Shown here: piece by piece, positions 5,800 through 7,675 of the stretch
Numbering within the stretch: position 1 is the first letter of the stretch
How the letters are laid out: every line of letters starts with the position of its first letter
Assembly (NCBI GenBank): GCA_902495265.1
Contig: CABUWR010000060.1
Span: 1 to 7,675 of the forward strand
Length of the DNA: 7,675 nucleotides
Direction of reading: 5' to 3'
Source of the DNA: an uncultured Collinsella sp.
GTDB lineage: Bacteria > Actinomycetota > Coriobacteriia > Coriobacteriales > Coriobacteriaceae
The notes under the pieces: generated by a model
Seen by the model: the letters and a program-made list of their open reading frames with translations, nothing else
Database searches by the model: none
What the model was told of the DNA's origin: nothing
Made by a program: the position numbers and the translations under genes

Positions 5800-6594
5800 C
5801 TAGTCCGTAGCACCGCTTTCGGTTCCATACGACGGCGAAGGCGCCTCGACCACATGGTGATATCGATCGATATAGATTGCACGGGCACCCAGGCGGCGCA
5901 CCAAATCTTGGTGATGTGTGCTCATCAAGACCGTCTTACCGGCAGCAACATAGGCCAGTAGGAAGTTGACCACGATGTCGCAAGAGTCCTCGTCAAGTCC
6001 GTTGGTAGGCTCGTCGAGCACCAGGATATCGGGGTTCATCGACACCACCGCAGCCAGCGCAACGCGCTTCTTTTGCCCGCCCGAGAGCTGATAGGGAGAG
6101 GCGGCGGCAAGGTCGGCAACCTGGAACAGCCCCATGGCATCGCGCATGCGGCGCTCGAGCTCGTCTGCCGGCAGCCCCATCTGCGCGGGACCAAAAGCAA
6201 CTTCCTCGCCCACCGTAGCGCAGAACAGCTGGGCGTCGGCATTCTGGAACACAAAGCCCACGCGCTGATGAAAACGCTGAGCGGCCGCGGAATCCTTTAG
6301 AAACGCCGCATCGATCACATGCCCGTCAAACAGGTATGCCCCTGCGTCCGCGAGTTCAAGGCCGTTAATAAGGCGCATAATCGTCGTCTTACCGCAGCCG
6401 TTGGGACCGAGCAGGGCAACGAGTTCGCCACGATCGACCTGCAGCGACACGCCATCGACAACCGTATGTCCCGCATAGGAGAACACTACGTCGCGCAGCT
6501 CGATGAGCGGCGCGACCTCGGCGCCGCCCGCACCGTTCGTGCCCGCCGCACTATTCATATCGATCGTCAAAACGTCGCCCTTCCCTAGTTGCAT
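5800..6594 (-). CDS. cbiO: ECF transporter ATP-binding protein (CbiO/EcfA type)
   Basis: ATPase subunit that powers an energy-coupling-factor importer at the inner face of the membrane. In 264 residues it shows Walker A GPNGCGKTT (63-71), Q-loop Gln117 in FVFQNADAQLF, signature LSGGQ (170-174), Walker B ILVLDEP (190-196), D-loop GLDE (199-202) and the switch His227. The FQNADAQLF and AFGPAQMGLP wording is typical of CbiO/EcfA proteins. The frame is open upstream to 6720, but that would overlap cbiQ by about 100 nt, so I take the ATG at 6594, 22 nt after the cbiQ stop. Its ribosome binding site is poor, and starts at a TTG (6570) preceded by AAGGG or an ATG (6558) are alternatives; the conserved domain begins about residue 30 in any case. 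Confidence 0.93.
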   Translation of the reverse strand: MQLGKGDVLTIDMNSAAGTNGAGGAEVAPLIELRDVVFSYAGHTVVDGVSLQVDRGELVALLGPNGCGKTTIMRLINGLELADAGAYLFDGHVIDAAFLKDSAAAQRFHQRVGFVFQNADAQLFCATVGEEVAFGPAQMGLPADELERRMRDAMGLFQVADLAAASPYQLSGGQKKRVALAAVVSMNPDILVLDEPTNGLDEDSCDIVVNFLLAYVAAGKTVLMSTHHQDLVRRLGARAIYIDRYHHVVEAPSPSYGTESGATD

Positions 6595-6616
6595 CCCCAG
6601 CCGGAACCAGCAGCGC

Positions 6617-7459
6617 CTACAGCACGGCGCACAACACTGCCAGCAGCGCCACGCCGGCCGCATAGACCGCATCACGCCAGCCAAACCCGGCGCGCGCGGG
6701 CGCCGGATACGTACCGGCAAAGCCGCGGCACAGCATAGCCTCGTCCATCGCGCGGCTGCATTCCATCGCCTTGATAAAGGTCATGCCCATGATACCCGCG
6801 ATCGAATCGGTACGCGAAAATCCCTCAGGCGCACGGCCAACGCTGCGCAGCATAACCGATTCGCACAGATTGTGCGCCGTGCGACCCAGCACCTCGATGT
6901 GCTTGAGCGCCATATCAAACGTAAAGATGACCTCGTCGGGAAGGCGCAACATCTTAAGCGCCGCCGACATTCGGCTCCACGTGAGGGTCCACGAAACGCC
7001 CAGCACCAGCGACACATTAATGAAGGTCTTGAGTGCAATCTTGAGCATGGCGCCCGTGGCAGAAGCACCCAGTAGCAGGGCAGGAAGCGCCAGAACCACT
7101 GCGAGTCCCGCGGCACCGAGAGCCGGCACAAAGGTCGCGCGCAGCCCGCGTACAGGGCGCACAGCAACGAGCACCAGCGCGATAGCCGCCATCAACATGA
7201 GGTACAGCGGGCTCTGCGTCAGACACACGCACAGGACGCAAACGAACATCCCCACCAGGCGCACCGGAGCCGAAACGCAAGAAAGGGCGCGGTCGATCAT
7301 CGACCCGCCCTCGTGCGCGCCTCCACCCAGGCGAACCCGCTCAAGCAGGCTCGCCAGGTGCAGGACATTCTTTTGCATCACACGATGCCGAGCCCCCACG
7401 GGCTCATATCGCTCCTCGGCCGCAAGCCAGCTAGGCAGCTCGGCTATTGCCATGAGCAC
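6617..7459 (-). CDS. cbiQ: ECF transporter transmembrane subunit (CbiQ/EcfT type)
   Basis: Membrane scaffold that links the CbiO ATPase to the substrate-binding component. The 280-residue product has a soluble N-terminal stretch (about 1-60), then hydrophobic segments at about 65-82, 84-101, 112-132, 141-160 and 263-280. A cytoplasmic coupling region follows the fourth segment and includes LRLPDEV (171-177) and SRAMDEAMLCRGF (235-247). The CRGF ending corresponds to the Ala-Arg-Gly-type coupling motif of EcfT proteins, here with Cys in place of Ala. The start is a GTG at 7459 with AAGGA about 6 nt upstream; an ATG two codons later (7453) is possible. It overlaps the end of the upstream gene by 29 nt, suggesting translational coupling. 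Confidence 0.9.
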   Translation of the reverse strand: MLMAIAELPSWLAAEERYEPVGARHRVMQKNVLHLASLLERVRLGGGAHEGGSMIDRALSCVSAPVRLVGMFVCVLCVCLTQSPLYLMLMAAIALVLVAVRPVRGLRATFVPALGAAGLAVVLALPALLLGASATGAMLKIALKTFINVSLVLGVSWTLTWSRMSAALKMLRLPDEVIFTFDMALKHIEVLGRTAHNLCESVMLRSVGRAPEGFSRTDSIAGIMGMTFIKAMECSRAMDEAMLCRGFAGTYPAPARAGFGWRDAVYAAGVALLAVLCAVL

Positions 7460-7675
7460 CGCTTTCCTTGACCGTCAGCGAGACCAGGCGGAATGCAATG
7501 GTAAGCACCGCCACGCCAATCACGCCCGAAAGAATATACATCGCGGCCTGGCCGGCAAAGCCAAGGCCCTGCTCCTCGGAATAGGCCTGAAGATAATCGC
7601 CCGTGGGCAGTGTATCGGCAAACGTCGGAGCGTCGAGGCCGACCGAAGCCTGCAGGCTGTCGTCGCCGGCCTCCT
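7431..7675 (-). CDS. C-terminus of ECF metal transporter component (CbiM/NikN-like), 5' end beyond window
   Basis: Only the last 80 residues are visible, ending at the TAG at 7431-7433. They form a hydrophilic, acidic stretch (about 1-40, including GDYLQAYSEEQG) and one hydrophobic helix (about 43-65, MYILSGVIGVAVLTIAF) with a basic end, then a short polar tail. Position directly ahead of cbiQ and cbiO, with a 29-nt overlap, points to the substrate-binding component of a cobalt/nickel ECF importer, either CbiM with a fused CbiN/NikN-like end or a separate CbiN-like protein. The family call depends mainly on context, and the metal cannot be told from this fragment. Confidence 0.55.
   Translation of the reverse strand, partial: EAGDDSLQASVGLDAPTFADTLPTGDYLQAYSEEQGLGFAGQAAMYILSGVIGVAVLTIAFRLVSLTVKESGAHGNSRAA

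Noticed and set aside
6595..6720. N-terminal extension of cbiO to 6720
   Set aside because: It would overlap the end of cbiQ by about 100 nt, and the added residues are Cys/Arg/Trp-rich with no resemblance to CbiO.

Overview
The window looks like a chromosomal piece of a high-GC member of the Coriobacteriia, most likely Collinsella or a close relative. This rests on the strongly C/G-ending codon use, an actinobacterial-type pyruvate kinase, and the AbiEi/DUF559-type accessory protein. The genus call is an inference from recognition; no search was run.

Layout. (1) 1-1475, minus strand: the N-terminal 491 residues of a P2-type (calcium-pump-like) cation ATPase, cut by the window edge. Its roughly 110-nt leader (about 1476-1587) can fold into two hairpins whose loops are perfectly complementary over 7 nt, and one hairpin buries the ribosome binding site. 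(2) 1588-1916: divergent promoter region between the ATPase and pyk. (3) 1917-3377, plus: complete pyruvate kinase, followed by a very strong intrinsic terminator. (4) 3443-3801: AT-richer intergenic DNA holding a long imperfect inverted repeat (arms of about 26 nt, 72 nt apart). (5) 3802-4875, plus: an accessory protein combining an AbiEi-antitoxin-like region with a DUF559/Vsr-like PD-(D/E)XK nuclease-like C-terminus. (6) 4872-5720, minus: a zinc-dependent phospholipase C-family protein, convergent with the previous gene; both genes use the same CTAG for their stop codons. (7) 5800-7675, minus: an ECF-type metal transporter operon, read as C-terminus of a CbiM/NikN-like component, then CbiQ (EcfT), then CbiO (EcfA), with tight or overlapping junctions.

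How they fit together: the two ends of the window are ion handling (ATP-driven cation pump; ECF cobalt/nickel-type uptake). The middle holds a core glycolysis gene and one accessory gene. The parts that ordinary annotation would miss are the structured ATPase leader and the inverted-repeat element in front of the AbiEi/DUF559-like gene.
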